Shown in pieces: positions 21,050-33,440 of a stretch of 64,000 nucleotides of DNA. How positions within the stretch are numbered: position 1 is the first letter of the stretch; each line of letters begins with the position of its first letter. The DNA comes from Craterostigma plantagineum (lineage: Eukaryota > Streptophyta > Magnoliopsida > Lamiales > Linderniaceae). Location: assembly GCA_027422505.1 (NCBI GenBank), contig JAPQWV010000005.1:9615501-9679500 (forward strand). Direction: 5' to 3'. The translations under genes and the position numbers were made by a program. The notes under the pieces are model-generated. The model was not told the DNA's origin and made no database searches. It saw only the letters and a program-made list of their open reading frames with translations.

Positions 21050-24000
21050 TGTCAGGAACCGAAACCTCATATTATAATTTCATGCATTTTAATTCATGCA
21101 TTCATACAAGTTATTTTAAAACAGAGATATAGATAGGATAAGGTATTTAAAGTGTTATAGTCCTAGGTTCTTAAAGAAATACAGTGGTAAGGGAATGAAT
21201 GTTATAGAAGTTAGAATTTTCTAATTATGAAATTTTTAGGGTTTCTCAGGTTTTGGGAAATTTTATATGTGTACTAATTAAAACAATTAAATAAATTAGG
21301 AAGTTAATGATATTCTTGATATTCTTTAAAGTGGAGGAAATATTTAAATAAATTCTAAAGCTAGATAATGAAAGCTTAGTCATGAAGAGACAACTTTAGT
21401 AATATTATAACACATAACACATATTCGGTGAAGTTATGATAAGTGTTGGTAAGATGTCGATTTCATTAGGTTAGTATTACACGTTAACTTAGGATAAGAG
21501 TCAAAAAGGATATCCTTAGTTGACTTCGAGACTTACTCAATAAAGATTTCGAGATGTAGTTATTAAAGACTTTGAAATTCTTTACTTAAGGATCTCGAGA
21601 TTTAGGCATTGAAGACTTTGAAATTCTTCAATCAAAAAAAAAAAAACTCAAGATTTATTAATATAGAGCTCACGAGAACTTGGGTCCTCGATATAAAACG
21701 TGTAGTAAATGAGATCAAGGCTTTCGATATCTATCACTTAGAATTGATTTAATAATAGAATAATATGTATTTGGTGAAGTTATGATAAGTATTAAGAAAG
21801 GGGGTAGATGTCATTATTTACTACAACACGTCAACTTAGAGGAGAAGAAATATATTCATTTGTTAGTTAATCACTTACAAGAAGATCAAGAACGAGGAAC
21901 AGAGAACCCACATAGCAATCAACTAGGCTCAAGGGGAGGTATAAATCTTACCATGATTCTTATAGTTTAAGTTAAGATTTAACTAGTTCAAGTACTAACA
22001 TGCATGAATTTTTGTATTTATTCATACCTTAATTAAATCTGATGTTTTACAGCTACGTAATAGAATTAAATTCTAAATTTAATTAGTTATGTTAAATATA
22101 TTGTGGTGTTTATATGATTAGGTCTTCAATAGTAGAATAGTGTTTGAAATAGTAGAAGGTTAAGCTATAATGTTTCTACGGGTAGATGTCTACTTGTTTA
22201 AATTTCATATCAAACCCTAAGTTTTTAGTATTCCAGAATTTTAGGATTCCAAGATCTAATATAGCTCAGCAACTAAGGGGATGTTCGACATTGGATACTT
22301 TAAAGATTTAATAGGAGACTTTTGTGAAACGTGAGTTTTCAATACACATATTAGGGTTTCTGCAGAATAATAAAGATTTAATTTCAGTTTCCTAGAATGG
22401 TTTTCATTCGGTATTAGATAATATATGTTAGAATTAGATGAATCTCGATATAGGAGAATGTCGAGTTATGTTAGAATGTAGAAATCCTTTAATATGTCAA
22501 AACCCTTTATATTACATTTCGACAATTAGAAAAGTAAGACCTCGAGATTTAGAAATTCATTCAGAGAAAATGTCGAGTTATAATAATCCATTTAGCTAGG
22601 ATCTCGAGTAATGATTTCGACATGTAAATAAGATTTCGATAAGTAAAGATCTCGAGATTGGTTAATTAATAGAGACCTCTTATTAAATGACATTTCGAAA
22701 CATCATGTTCTTGTATTTCTAATGGTTGTCGCAATCCAAGTGAATACACATATAATAATAATAATTTTTGGAGAACTTAGCAAGTTAGCACACGTGGTAG
22801 CTATTTTTATTATGCCCAAGTGTGACTAATAAAGGAGCTTTCTTAACATTAAAGTAACCGACAAGGACTTAATATAATAACAATGTTAGGTAAAGGTCAC
22901 AATCCATAGTAAACCCTACATATTAATTTCGAACAACTCCACTAACAAGATGAATAAAGGAAATAAATGATTAAGAAGGCCTCGAAATTAAGGAATTCAA
23001 ATATTATCTCGAAAGGTTGATCTTGAAACATGAATTCAAAATTTAGAAGTTCATTCAAATAAGATATCGAGTTAGGATGTCGAGTTTTGATGTCGAGATT
23101 CAGAAATTCTCTATGGTGCATTTCCATATCCTTTATGTTATATTTCGAAATCCTATCTCAGAATTTAAATTAATAACTGAACATGTTTCAAGATAAAATT
23201 AGATAGGAATATTTGTTAATTAATTTTCAAAGAATAGCAAGTCGAAAATAAAAAGAATTGTGATACATGTGTAAGGAATTTCAATATCACATAAAGTGTT
23301 TGACAGTTAGGGTTTAGATATAAAATAAGTTAGGGTTTCTGGTAAAGGCTACGGATAAGGAACGATCATGCATAATAAGCATGCATATCACGCACGCATA
23401 TCATTATAGGAATTTCGTATTTACGGATAAAATAATTGTCTAGGTCAGGAGTCCGATAAGGGCAAGGACAAGGTCGCTTAAGCAAGCGAAGAAAATAGGC
23501 GAAACTTGTGAGTATGATTTGCAACATGTACCTTATGTGCTTATGTGTTTACATGCCTTATATGGATTAATTGACTATGCTTATGGTATTCATGAATGTG
23601 AATTAAGTGGCGGTAAAGTGCTTTTATATGATTTATGTGTTATATAAAGTATTTTATATAGCATTGCGTACATATAAATAAATGGAGAAACCGTTATGAC
23701 TGCTACGACTACGGATGGTACGATACGGATGCTACGGCATACTTCCCTCCAAATCGGGGGATGACAGTTACTTCCCTTCAAATCGGGGGATGACAGAGTC
23801 CTGTACAGGCACACACAGACATTTACAGTATTGACAGAGTCCCATTAATGGGCGCCGACTGGGCTTACAGAATACGAGTCTAGCTAGTCTGTAACGGGAG
23901 TATCAAAATAAACGGACATATAGAATGGCATGTGATCTACGGATCGTATGAATGATGATTATGTGAGCGATGATTTCATGATTAAAAATGGCTACTGCTT

Positions 24001-24367
24001 ACTTATTACTTGTATGCTTTTAGTTAACATGTTGCGATCATACTCTGAATCGTTGTCTGCACAGTTGTTGTAGATAATTAGCAGGCTACGTAGAAAGCAT
24101 CATTATAAAGCATGGATTCAAGGTTGGCTGGCTACGCTCTCCTCCTGCACCCCTCTGGTTCATCGTTAGCATATAGAATAGAAACGGATTTAAACTATCG
24201 CATTTTGTGACTCATATGATAGGTACATATATGTACATTATTGTGAAAGGAACTAGATCAGATGTACGCACCCGTTTTTGTTAAAGGAATGGTTATGGGA
24301 ATCGCGAAAAATTTTATACGAATATTTTATTGCTGCGTAAAAGTGTAATAGGAAACGGGGCGCTACA
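21050..24367 (+). repeat. Tekay 5' LTR
   Basis: This LTR starts TGTCAGGAACC and ends CGCTACA, 3,318 bp. It contains many CTCGAGATT, TTTCGA and TCGAGTT motifs between about 21520 and 23160. A conserved block near 23760-23850 carries two copies of AAATCGGGGGATGACAG. No gene; the small open frames recur identically in the 3' LTR and look like chance. Confidence 0.95.
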
Positions 24368-24372
24368 CGTAG

Positions 24373-24384
24373 TGGTATCAGAGC
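24373..24384 (+). other. Primer-binding site of Tekay
   Basis: TGGTATCAGAGC, complementary to the initiator methionine tRNA 3' end, five bases after the LTR end. Confidence 0.93.
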
Positions 24385-24433
24385 CTAGGCTTTAGGTTCT
24401 GTAGACATTTGCATAGTATGTGCATGTTATGAA

Positions 24434-25933
24434 TTGCCCTTAAACTTTTCTTGCATATATAGGCATAGGGCAATAGGTGATCCGATACCTATAGAACGTG
24501 ATGAACCTACTGTAGAGGGAGGAGGAAGAACGGCCGTACCTGAATCCCATTCATCGCATACTCTTAGACAGCATGAATCCGAACACCCCCTGACAATCCC
24601 CCGAGAACGACGGTATGACAAGTTAAGAAAGATGGGTGCTGTGGATTTTATGGGTACGACAGATCCCGCGGAAGCGGAAACATGGCTGAAGAGAACAGAA
24701 AGGATATTTCATATGATGCAATGCACCCCAGATGAGAAGTTCGATTATGCAGTCTCACTCCTTCAAGGGCATGCATATGAATGGTGGGAAACAGTCCCTG
24801 ATAGTATGACCCAACCTCCAGTGCTGACCTGGGAAGATTTTCTGAGGGAATTTAATGATACGTACATGCCTGAAGTTTACAAGGATCAGAAAGAGAAAGA
24901 ATTTCTAGAATGGAAACAAGGTAACAGGTCCATAGGCGAGTATGAGGTGCTGTTTAATCAGTTATCCCGTTATGCACCGCACATGGTTGCTTCTGAAAGA
25001 AATAAGTGTCGAAGATTTGAAGCAGGACTCCGCTATATGATTAGAAATCGTATTACGCCATCAGATATGGAGTCCTATGGGAAATTGAGGGCGGCAGCTA
25101 TTCGCGCCGAAAGATTAGAAACTGAGTCTCGGAATTTTCAAAGTAGTAAACGAAGGTTAGGCGAAGAGTCGTCTAGTGGAAAAATGAAAAAGGCGTATAG
25201 TTCGCCTAGATCAATGAGTGTTCAAAGTGGCTCTGCAAAGGGCAATACAGGCGGGCCAAGAACTACAGGACGGGGTATAGAGACTTCGCAGCAAATACCA
25301 ACATGTGAACACTGTGGGAAGAACCACAGGGGTGTATGTAGATGGCTTACGGGCGAATGTTTCACGTGTGGACAATCAGGGCATATAGCCAGGAATTGCC
25401 CAACACTGCGAACAGAACCTACAGTAGACCAATCAAGAGTAAGCGGACCCTCCACAAACCGTGGAAGGGGAAGGGGCCGAGGACCGTTTAACACAAGTTT
25501 TGGGAGAGGAAGCTCAAGAGGCCAAGGCTATAGACCGCCAGCACAAGCAAAGATTTTCACCATGACTCGTGAGGAAGCCAAAGAAGGATCACACGTGATT
25601 ACGGGTAAATTATTTATCTGTGATATTGATGCATATGTTTTATTCGATCCAGGTGCCACTCATTCATTCATATCACGAACATTTGCATCATTATTACCTG
25701 ATAAACCTGAACCCCTAGAAGAGGAATTGTATGTTCGACTTCCAACGGGCGAAGTGGTTACAGTGAATACAATATACTTAGAATGCAGAATGGTCAGTAA
25801 AGGGATAGAGATGCGAGCAACCCTATTCGTTATTCCTTTAATGGATTTCGACGTAATATTGGGCATGGACTGGTTGTCAAAATACCGAGCGAAGCTTGAT
25901 TGTTTCAAGAAGGAAATTGAATTGACCCTATAG
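24434..25933 (+). CDS. Tekay Gag and protease
   Basis: The open frame contains a Retrotrans_gag capsid domain (ADPAEAETWLKR-like start, then FDYAVSLLQGHAYEWWETV and GNRSIGEYEVLFNQLSRYAPHM, residues about 70-220). A CCHC knuckle, CFTCGQSGHIARNCP, lies near residue 312, after a partial CEHCGKNHRGVC. The protease near residue 400 reads YVLFDPGATHSFIS: the usual D-S/T-G catalytic triad is D-P-G. The frame opens at a TTG; the first in-frame ATG is at 24632, so the native start is uncertain. It ends in a TAG at 25931 caused by one missing base in a C run; the next frame carries on. Confidence 0.88.
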   Translation: MPLNFSCIYRHRAIGDPIPIERDEPTVEGGGRTAVPESHSSHTLRQHESEHPLTIPRERRYDKLRKMGAVDFMGTTDPAEAETWLKRTERIFHMMQCTPDEKFDYAVSLLQGHAYEWWETVPDSMTQPPVLTWEDFLREFNDTYMPEVYKDQKEKEFLEWKQGNRSIGEYEVLFNQLSRYAPHMVASERNKCRRFEAGLRYMIRNRITPSDMESYGKLRAAAIRAERLETESRNFQSSKRRLGEESSSGKMKKAYSSPRSMSVQSGSAKGNTGGPRTTGRGIETSQQIPTCEHCGKNHRGVCRWLTGECFTCGQSGHIARNCPTLRTEPTVDQSRVSGPSTNRGRGRGRGPFNTSFGRGSSRGQGYRPPAQAKIFTMTREEAKEGSHVITGKLFICDIDAYVLFDPGATHSFISRTFASLLPDKPEPLEEELYVRLPTGEVVTVNTIYLECRMVSKGIEMRATLFVIPLMDFDVILGMDWLSKYRAKLDCFKKEIELTL

Positions 25934-26310
25934 ATCAAACCCATATAATACTTAAGGGAGAAAAGAGCGTACGGACGGCGTATCAGATATCAAGTTTAGA
26001 AGCTTCTAAGATGATTAGGAAAGGATGCGAAGGATATATAGCCTATATTATAGATGCGCAGTTAAGTGGACTAAAAATAGAAGATATTCCGGTAGTTAGT
26101 GAATATCCTGATGTTTTTCCTGAAGACTTACCAGGATTACCTCCCGATCGAGATACGGAGTTTACTATAGAGCTTCAACCGGGCACGGCGCCAATTTCTA
26201 TTCCACCATATCGGATGGCTCCAATCGAATTAAATGAGTTGAAGGTACAGTTGAAAGAATTACTCGATAAGGGTTATATACGGCCAAGTGTATCGCCATG
26301 GGGAGCACCG
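25934..26310 (+). pseudogene. Tekay pol, linker between protease and RT
   Basis: This segment continues the polyprotein in a shifted frame: SVRTAYQISSLEASK, then [20 protein letters not shown] and YRMAPIELNELKVQLKELL, the standard approach to Gypsy RT. It begins after the frameshift near 25928 and ends at a second single-base loss near 26307 (SPWGAPFFS where V-L-F is usual). Both shifts are in homopolymers. Confidence 0.88.
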
Positions 26311-29015
26311 TTCTTTTCGTTAAAAAGAAAGACGGGACGCTCAGATTGTGTATCGACTATCGGCAGTTGAATAAGGTAACGGTGAAAAATAAATATCCGT
26401 TGCCACGGATTGATGATCTATTTGATCAGTTGCAAGGTGCTAGAGTCTTTTCAAAAATCGATCTGAGATCAGGATATCACCAATTGAAGATTTCGGATGG
26501 TGATATTCCAAAGACGGCCTTTAGAACAAGATATGGGCACTATGAATTTCTAGTTATGCCCTTTGGATTAACGAACGCTCCTGCAGTCTTTATGGCATTG
26601 ATGAATGATGTCTTCCGACCCTACTTAGACCAGTTCGTGATCGTCTTTATTGACGATATTCTAATATACTCCAAGTCAAAAGAGGAGCACGAACAACATT
26701 TGAAGATTGTACTCCAAACCCTACGGGAAAAGAAATTGTATGCGAAACTTTCAAAGTGCGAGTTCTGGTTAGATCAAGTAGTATTTTTGGGGCATGTAGT
26801 TTCTGGCAAAGGTATCCAAGTCGATCCCAGCAAAATTGAAGCAGTGATCAAATGGGAGAGCCCTAAAAATGTAGCAGAAGTTCGTAGTTTTCTGGGATTG
26901 GCCGGATATTATCGGCGATTCGTAGAGAATTTCTCACTAATAGCAGCCCCAATAACGAAGTTATTACGTAAAGGAGTTGTATTTAAGTGGACTGATGAAT
27001 GCCAAAGGAGTTTTGAAGAATTGAAGGATCGATTAACGACCGCTCCTGTGCTAACTATTCCATCAGGTACTGAAGGTTTTGTGATTTATAGCGACGCGTC
27101 GTATCAAGGACTAGGATGCGTATTAATGCATCACGGAAAAGTAGTGGCGTACGCATCTCGACAACTGAAGCCATACGAAACATCCTACCCAACTCACGAC
27201 TTAGAGCTAGCGGCCGTGGTATTTGCACTGAAGATATGGCGACACTACTTATATGGTACAACATTTCAGATATTTACTGACCACAAAAGTTTAAAATATC
27301 TATTAAGCCAGAAGGAATTGAATATGAGACAGAGGCGGTGGATTGAATTACTGAAGAATTATGATTGTACCATAGAATACCATCCTGGAAAGGCCAACGT
27401 CGTTGCTGACGCTTTGAGTCGAAAATCGTATGGTACCATTTCTTATTTATCAGTATGTTCTTTATCAAGTTTGATTGATCTTAGGAAGATGAATACGGAA
27501 ATGAAAGTAGACGATACCGGTGCTATCTGTGCCTCAATTATAGTTCGACCTATCATGTTAGATCGAATTAGACAAGTACAGTTTAAAGACGAAAAGATAG
27601 CTAAGATTGCAGATAAAGTGAGACAAGGATTGGGGAAGTCTTTTATGATAGACGAGAATGGGACTTTGACAATAAATGGCCGTATATGTGTTCCTGATAT
27701 CGATAATCTTCGACAAGAGATAATGGAAGAGGCACATACTGCTCCTTATGCAATGCATCCAGGCAGTACGAAGATGTATCGGACCCTTAAATCTCACTAT
27801 TGGTGGCCAAGGATGAAAAAGGATGTGGCTGAATATGTGCTGAAATGTTTAACGTGTCAGCAAATCAAAGCTGAACACCAAGCGCCAGTGGGTAAATTAC
27901 ATCCTTTACCCATACCTATTTGGAAATGGGAACGAATAACGATGGATTTTCTTTATGGACTTCCTCCAACGGCTAAGAAAAATGACGCCGTTTGGGTAAT
28001 TGTCGACAGACTTACGAAATCAGCTCATTTCTTGCTATTTCGATGGGGTTCTACGTTAGAATATTTAGCAAAAAGATACGTTAATGAGATCGTTCGGCTA
28101 CATGGAGTACCCATTTCTATCGTGTCCGATCGTGATCCCCAATTTACTTCCAGATTTTGGGGAAGTTTACAGGAAGCGCTCGGAACTAAATTACATTTTA
28201 GTACGGCGTTTCATCCACAAACCAACGGTCAGTCAGAAAGAACGATACAGACGTTGGAAGATATGCTTCGAGCATGCGTAATTGAGTTCAAAGGCTCATG
28301 GGATGATTATATAGCGCTAATGGAATTTTCTTATAATAATCAATACCATTCGAGTATCGGAATGGCACCGTACGAAGCTCTGTATGGTCGGAAATGTCGT
28401 AACCCAATTTGTTGGGACATGGAAGGAGAACAAGTATTGGAAGGGCCAGATTTGATTCAGGATACGATGGAAAAGATTAAGGTAGTCAAAAGTCGACTCA
28501 AAGCAGCTCAGGATAGACAGAAAAGCTATATTGATCAACACAGACGAGAAATGAAATACGAAGTTGGGGAGAAAGTATTTCTGCGAGTATCTCCTTGGAA
28601 AGGTGTATTGCGATTTGGAAAGAAAGGAAAGTTGAGCCCACGTTACATTGGGCCTTATGAGGTACTTGAAAGAATTGGACCATTAGCATACCGATTGGCA
28701 TTACCACCCGAATTATCACAGATACACAACGTCTTCCACGTCAGTATGTTACGGCGATATAGATCAGACCCCACTCATGTTCTGCGTGACGAGCCGATAA
28801 ATATTTCCGAGGATCTTAGTTACGTAGAAGAACCGGCAGAAGTCCTGGAATATGCTGACAAGCAGTTACGAAATAAAACGATTCCAATGGTGAAAGTACG
28901 GTGGAAAAATCATTCGACTCGTGAAGCTACGTGGGAAACCTTAGAACATATGAAGACCCAGTACCCATGGTTATTAGCCGAAACAGGTACGAAATTTCGA
29001 GGTCGAAATTTTTAA
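26298..29015 (+). CDS. Tekay pol: RT, RNase H, integrase, chromodomain
   Basis: This 905-codon frame is intact. RT (residues 1-180) has [22 protein letters not shown] and catalytic [10 protein letters not shown]. RNase H (about 255-375) shows [27 protein letters not shown] and TDHKSLKYL. The integrase zinc domain has [11 protein letters not shown] and [11 protein letters not shown]; the core has MDFLYG, SDRDPQF and GQSERTIQ for the DDE acids. The C terminus has a GPY/F-like [19 protein letters not shown] and a chromodomain ([15 protein letters not shown] to [16 protein letters not shown]), which in chromoviruses directs insertion to marked chromatin. The ATG at 26298 is a by-product of the upstream frameshift. 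Confidence 0.95.
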   Translation: MGSTVLFVKKKDGTLRLCIDYRQLNKVTVKNKYPLPRIDDLFDQLQGARVFSKIDLRSGYHQLKISDGDIPKTAFRTRYGHYEFLVMPFGLTNAPAVFMALMNDVFRPYLDQFVIVFIDDILIYSKSKEEHEQHLKIVLQTLREKKLYAKLSKCEFWLDQVVFLGHVVSGKGIQVDPSKIEAVIKWESPKNVAEVRSFLGLAGYYRRFVENFSLIAAPITKLLRKGVVFKWTDECQRSFEELKDRLTTAPVLTIPSGTEGFVIYSDASYQGLGCVLMHHGKVVAYASRQLKPYETSYPTHDLELAAVVFALKIWRHYLYGTTFQIFTDHKSLKYLLSQKELNMRQRRWIELLKNYDCTIEYHPGKANVVADALSRKSYGTISYLSVCSLSSLIDLRKMNTEMKVDDTGAICASIIVRPIMLDRIRQVQFKDEKIAKIADKVRQGLGKSFMIDENGTLTINGRICVPDIDNLRQEIMEEAHTAPYAMHPGSTKMYRTLKSHYWWPRMKKDVAEYVLKCLTCQQIKAEHQAPVGKLHPLPIPIWKWERITMDFLYGLPPTAKKNDAVWVIVDRLTKSAHFLLFRWGSTLEYLAKRYVNEIVRLHGVPISIVSDRDPQFTSRFWGSLQEALGTKLHFSTAFHPQTNGQSERTIQTLEDMLRACVIEFKGSWDDYIALMEFSYNNQYHSSIGMAPYEALYGRKCRNPICWDMEGEQVLEGPDLIQDTMEKIKVVKSRLKAAQDRQKSYIDQHRREMKYEVGEKVFLRVSPWKGVLRFGKKGKLSPRYIGPYEVLERIGPLAYRLALPPELSQIHNVFHVSMLRRYRSDPTHVLRDEPINISEDLSYVEEPAEVLEYADKQLRNKTIPMVKVRWKNHSTREATWETLEHMKTQYPWLLAETGTKFRGRNF

Positions 29016-29031
29016 AAGGGGGGGGGGGAAT
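29014..29031 (+). other. Polypurine tract of Tekay
   Basis: AAAAGGGGGGGGGGAAT directly upstream of the 3' LTR, right after the pol stop codon. Confidence 0.9.
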
Positions 29032-32000
29032 TGTCAGGAACCGAAACCTCATATTATAATTTCATGCATTTTAATTCATGCATTCATACAAGTTATTTTA
29101 AAACAGAGATATAGATAGGATAAGGTATTTAAAGTGTTATAGTCCTAGGTTCTTAAAGAAATACAGTGGTAAGGGAATGAATGTTATAGAAGTTAGAATT
29201 TTCTAATTATGAAATTTTTAGGGTTTTCTCAGGTTTTGGGAAATTTTATATGTGTACTAATTAAAACAATTAAATAAATTAGGAAGTTTAATGATATTCT
29301 TGAGATTCTTTAAAGTGGAGGAAATATTTAAATAAATTCTAAAGCTAGATAATGAAAGCTTAGTCATGAAGAGACAACTTTAGTAATATTATAACACATA
29401 ACACATATTCGGTGAAGTTATGATAAGTGTTGGTAAGATGTCGATTTCATTAGGTTAGTATTACACGTTAACTTAGGATAAGAGTCAAAAAGGATATCCT
29501 TAGTTGACTTCGAGACTTACTCAATAAAGATTTCGAGATGTAGTTATTAAAGACTTTGAAATTCGTTACTTAAGGATCTCGAGATTTAGGCATTGAAGAC
29601 TTTGAAATTCTTCAATCAAAAAAAAAAAAAACTCAAGATTTATTAATATAGAGCTCACGAGAACTTGGGTCCTCGATATAAAACGTGTAGTAAATGAGAT
29701 CAAGGCTTTCGATATCTATCACTTAGAATTGATTTAATAATAGAATAATATGTATTTGGTGAAGTTATGATAAGTATTAAGGGGGTAGATGTCATTTATT
29801 TACTACAACACGTCAACTTAGAGGAGAAGAAATATATTCATTTGTTAGTTAATCACTTACAAGAAGATCAAGAACGAGGAAACAGAGAACCCACATAGCA
29901 ATCAACTAGGCTCAAGGAGAGGTATAAATCTTACCATGATTCTTATAGTTTAAGTTAAGATTTAACTAGTTCAAGTACTAACATGCATGAATTTTTGTAT
30001 TTATTCATACCTTAATTAATCTGATGTTTTACAGCTACGTAATAGAATTAAATTCTAAATTTAATTAGTTATGTTAAATATATTGTGGTGTTTATATGAT
30101 TAGGTCTTCGATAGTAGAATAGTGTTTGAAATAGTAGAAGGTTAAGCTATAATGTTTCTACGGGTAGATGTCTACTTGTTTAAATTTCATATCAAACCCT
30201 AAGTTTTTAGTATTCCAGAATTTTAGGATTCCAAGATCTAATATAGCTCAGCAACTAAGGGGATGTTCGACATTGATACTTTAAAGATTTAATAGGAGAC
30301 TTTTGTGAAACGTGAGTTTTCAATACACATATTAGGGTTTCTGCAGAATAATAAAGATTTAATTTCAGTTTCCTAGAATGGTTTTCATTCGGTATTAGAT
30401 AATATATGTTAGAATTAGATGAATCTCGATATAGGAGAATGTCGAGTTATGTTAGAATGTAGAAATCCTTTAATATGTCAAAACCCTTTATATTACATTT
30501 CGACAATTAGAAAAGTAAGACCTCGAGATTTAGAAATTCATTCAGAGAAAATGTCGAGTTATAATAATCCATTTAGCTAGGATCTCGAGTAATGATTTCG
30601 ACATGTAAATAAGATTTCGATAAGTAAAGATCTCGAGATTGGTTAATTAAATAGAGACCTCTTATTAAATTGACATTTCGAAACATCATGTTCTTGTATT
30701 TCTAATGGTTGTCGCAATCCAAGTGAATACACATATAATAATAATAATTTTTGGAGAACTTAGCAAGTTAGCACACGTGGTAGCTATTTTTATTATGCCC
30801 AAGTGTGACTAATAAAGGAGCTTTCTTAACATTAAAGTAACCGACAAGGACTTAATATAATAACAATGTTTAGGTAAAGGTCACAATCCATAGTAAACCC
30901 TACATATTAATTCGAACAACTCCACTAACAAGATGAATAAAGGAAATAAATGATTAAGAAGGCCTCGAAATTAAGGAATTCAAATATTATCTCGAAAGGT
31001 TGATCTCGAAACATGAATTCAAAATTTAGAAGTTCATTCAAATAAGATATCGAGTTAGGATGTCGAGTTTTGATGTCGAGATTTAGAAATTCTCTATGGT
31101 GCATTTCCATATCCTTTATGTTATATTTCGAAATCCTATCTCGGAATTTAAATTAATAACTGAACATGTTTCAAGATAAAATTAGATAGGAATATTTGTT
31201 AATTAATTTTCAAAGAATAGCAAGTCGAAAATAAAAAGAATTGTGATACATGTGTAAGGAATTTCAATATCACATAAAGTGTTTGACAGTTAGGGTTTAG
31301 ATATAAAATAAGTTAGGGTTTCTGGTAAAGGCTACGGATAAGGAACGATCATGCATAATAAGCATGCATATCACGCACGCATATCATTATAGGAATTTCG
31401 TATTTACGGATAAAATAATTGTCTAGGTCAGGAGTCCGATAAGGGCAAGGACAAGGTCGCTTAAGCAAGCGAAGAAAATAGGCGAAACTTGTGAGTATGA
31501 TTTGCAACATGTACCTTATGTGCTTATGTGTTTACATGCCTTATATGGATTAATTGACTATGCTTATGGTATTCATGAATGTGAATTAAGTGGCGGTAAA
31601 GTGCTTTTATATGATTTATGTGTTATATAAAGTATTTTATATAGCATTGCGTACATATAAATAAAAGGAGAAACCGTTATGACTGCTACGACTACGGATG
31701 GTACAATACGGATGCTACGGCATACTTCCCTCCAAATCGGGGGATGACAGTTACTTCCCTTCAAATCGGGGGATGACAGAGTCCTGTACAGGCACACACA
31801 GACATTTACAGTATTGACAGAGTCCCATGCATGGGCGCCGACTGGGCTTACAGAATACGAGTCTAGCTAGTCTATAACGGGAGTATCAAAATAAACGGAC
31901 ATATAGAATGGCATGTGATCTACGGATCGTATGAATGATGATTATGTGAACGATGATTTCATGATTAAAAATGGCTACTGCTTACTTATTACTTGTATGC

Positions 32001-32351
32001 TTTTAGTTAACATGTTGCGATCATACTCTGAATCGTTGTCTGCACAGTTGTTGTAGATAATTAGCAGGCTACGTAGAAAGCATCATTATAAAGCATGGAT
32101 TCAAGGTTGGCTGGCTACGCTCTCCTCCTGCACCCCTCTGGTTCATCGTTAGCATATAGAATAGAAACGGATTTAAACTATCGCATTTTGTGACTCATAT
32201 GATAGGTACATATATGTACATTATTGTGAAAGGAACTAGATCAGATGTACGCACCCGTTTTTGTTAAAGGAAATGGTTATGGGAATCGCGAAAAATTTTA
32301 TACGAATATTTTATTGCTGCGTAAAAGTGTAATAGGAAACGGGGCGCTACA
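29032..32351 (+). repeat. Tekay 3' LTR
   Basis: This is a 3,320-bp near-identical copy of 21050-24367. It ends CGCTACA at 32351 followed by the CAAAC target duplication and Copia-2 leader sequence. Confidence 0.95.
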
Positions 32352-32356
32352 CAAAC

Positions 32357-32931
32357 TGTCCTGGGTTCGCAAAGCAGTTGTGAGTTCGCAAAGAGTCAAG
32401 AGGTCGCAAAGTGTTTCCAATTCGCAAAGTGGACCGGAGAACGCAAAGTGAAGAAAATCCTGAGACGTTGATCTTCGAGAATCTGACGGCTTGGTGACCT
32501 CGAACTCGCAAAGTAGAGCTTTGCGAAGTGCCGATGCGCAAACTTGAAAACCCGCAAGCCAAGTGTGTGAACTTAGATTGCAAAGACGCCTTGTGAAATG
32601 AATGAGCCGCAAAATGAAAGAAATCCTTGAGTTCGCAAACCTAGTTCCCAAAAGAAATTCCGTGCGCAAACTCAAGAACAGACTGAGAAACAGAGCTGTT
32701 CTTCAATGTTTTAGACAGAAATCCAACAAATCTGACACGGCCTCCACGGAAGCCAATTTGATAGCTCAGAACTGAAAGCTACACAGACTTGCCTTAATAA
32801 AAACAGAATATCTCCGAGAAAAGTTGATACACGTGAGTCTGAGCTTTGCGGCAGAGAATGAACTACCACGCAAGAACTCACCCTGCTAAATTCTTTAAAG
32901 CTCGAAATGAAGTTTCCTCACCTACACGCTT
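32357..32931 (-). other. Copia-2 leader, part next to the LTR
   Basis: This leader part continues from 21049 once Tekay is removed. It contains around a dozen TTCGCAAAG-like motifs up to 32660 and then unique sequence to the primer-binding site. Open frames here are motif repeats. Confidence 0.78.
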
Positions 32932-32943
32932 GCTCTGATACCA
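32932..32943 (-). other. Primer-binding site of Copia-2
   Basis: The minus strand reads TGGTATCAGAGC, two bases from the LTR edge at 32946. Confidence 0.93.
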
Positions 32944-32945
32944 CT

Positions 32946-33228
32946 TGTAATTCCAGATTATCCAAGAACACTTCAACAGATTAAACCTTCATAATATGTG
33001 AATAGTGTGCTTTAGAGGTTTAGTGTTGAATACGTGAGAGTTTTGCAAAAATGGAAAACTTGATTAATGCTTGTTAGGGTTTAAGCTTAAATACCTTGAG
33101 AGGTATTAAGCTTATTGGGCCCCTAACAAGCCCATTACAAACACAACCCAATTACATAAGATAATACATCATAAATAAATTACAAGACTTAGAACAATAT
33201 TTTGGACACTTCTAAAATATTTCTAACA
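32946..33228 (-). repeat. Copia-2 5' LTR
   Basis: This 283-bp LTR is nearly identical to 8491-8774 and is flanked on its outer side by AGTCG (33229-33233), which pairs with 8486-8490. Confidence 0.94.
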
Positions 33229-33233
33229 AGTCG

Positions 33234-33440
33234 CCTAGAAGCTGGAATTGCTGGAGTAGCTGTTTCGTCCCCGGGTACATGAACCCAGAACTGTGCCGGT
33301 CCCTCTTAAAGGGACTTCAGTAGATTTTCGGCTTGATCCTTTAGAGCGATGAAATTCAGAAAGCGGCTTCTCCACACTATGTATTCGCCTCTTTGCAAGA
33401 TCGGCGGACAGTTGTCATTTCCGAGTGAGTATGCATCCAT
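33234..33440 (-). pseudogene. Copia-1 gag, N-terminal fragment
   Basis: This fragment encodes the first part of Copia-1 Gag from the ATG at 33440: MDAYSLGNDNCPPIL then GEYIVWRSRFLNFI, matching the start of Copia-2 Gag. An in-frame stop near 33310 already disabled it. It is cut at 33233 by Copia-2; coding sequence resumes below 8486. Confidence 0.85.

Larger units (their letters stand above)
21050..32351 (+). mobile_element. Tekay-type Gypsy chromovirus, young
   Basis: This 11.3-kb plus-strand Gypsy element has 3.3-kb LTRs, PBS, gag-pol with a chromodomain, PPT and the target duplication CAAAC (21045-21049 and 32352-32356). It sits in the Copia-2 leader. By eye the LTRs differ by about 14 substitutions and a dozen mainly homopolymer indels. 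Domain order gag, PR, RT, RH, INT, chromodomain defines a chromovirus; long LTRs and the C-terminal chromodomain favour the Tekay (Del) lineage. It is the innermost and among the youngest insertions here. Confidence 0.95.
8491..33228 (-). mobile_element. Copia-2 LTR retrotransposon carrying a nested Tekay
   Basis: This minus-strand Copia element has nearly identical LTRs (8491-8774 and 32946-33228), PBS, PPT and the duplication AGTCG at 8486-8490 and 33229-33233. It is inserted in Copia-1 gag. Removing the Tekay at 21050-32351 leaves about 13.4 kb, large for a Copia element. Minus-strand order is leader, gag, pol, a 2.2-kb spacer with an antisense ORF, aORF, PPT. The long gag with coiled coil, the extra gene after pol and the repeated polypurine-like sites resemble Sireviruses, although the 284-bp LTR is short for that group. 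Pol and aORF each carry a few disabling changes. Confidence 0.93.

Noticed and set aside
22942..23814. ORFs repeated in both Tekay LTRs (22942-23127 with 30925-31110; 23590-23814 with 31573-31797)
   Set aside because: They match because the LTRs are nearly identical, not because of protein conservation; no motif seen.
24434..24631. TTG at 24434 as the real Tekay gag start
   Set aside because: Plant initiation is at ATG; the first in-frame ATG is 24632, and the upstream open frame may be leader or a gag N terminus whose ATG is lost.
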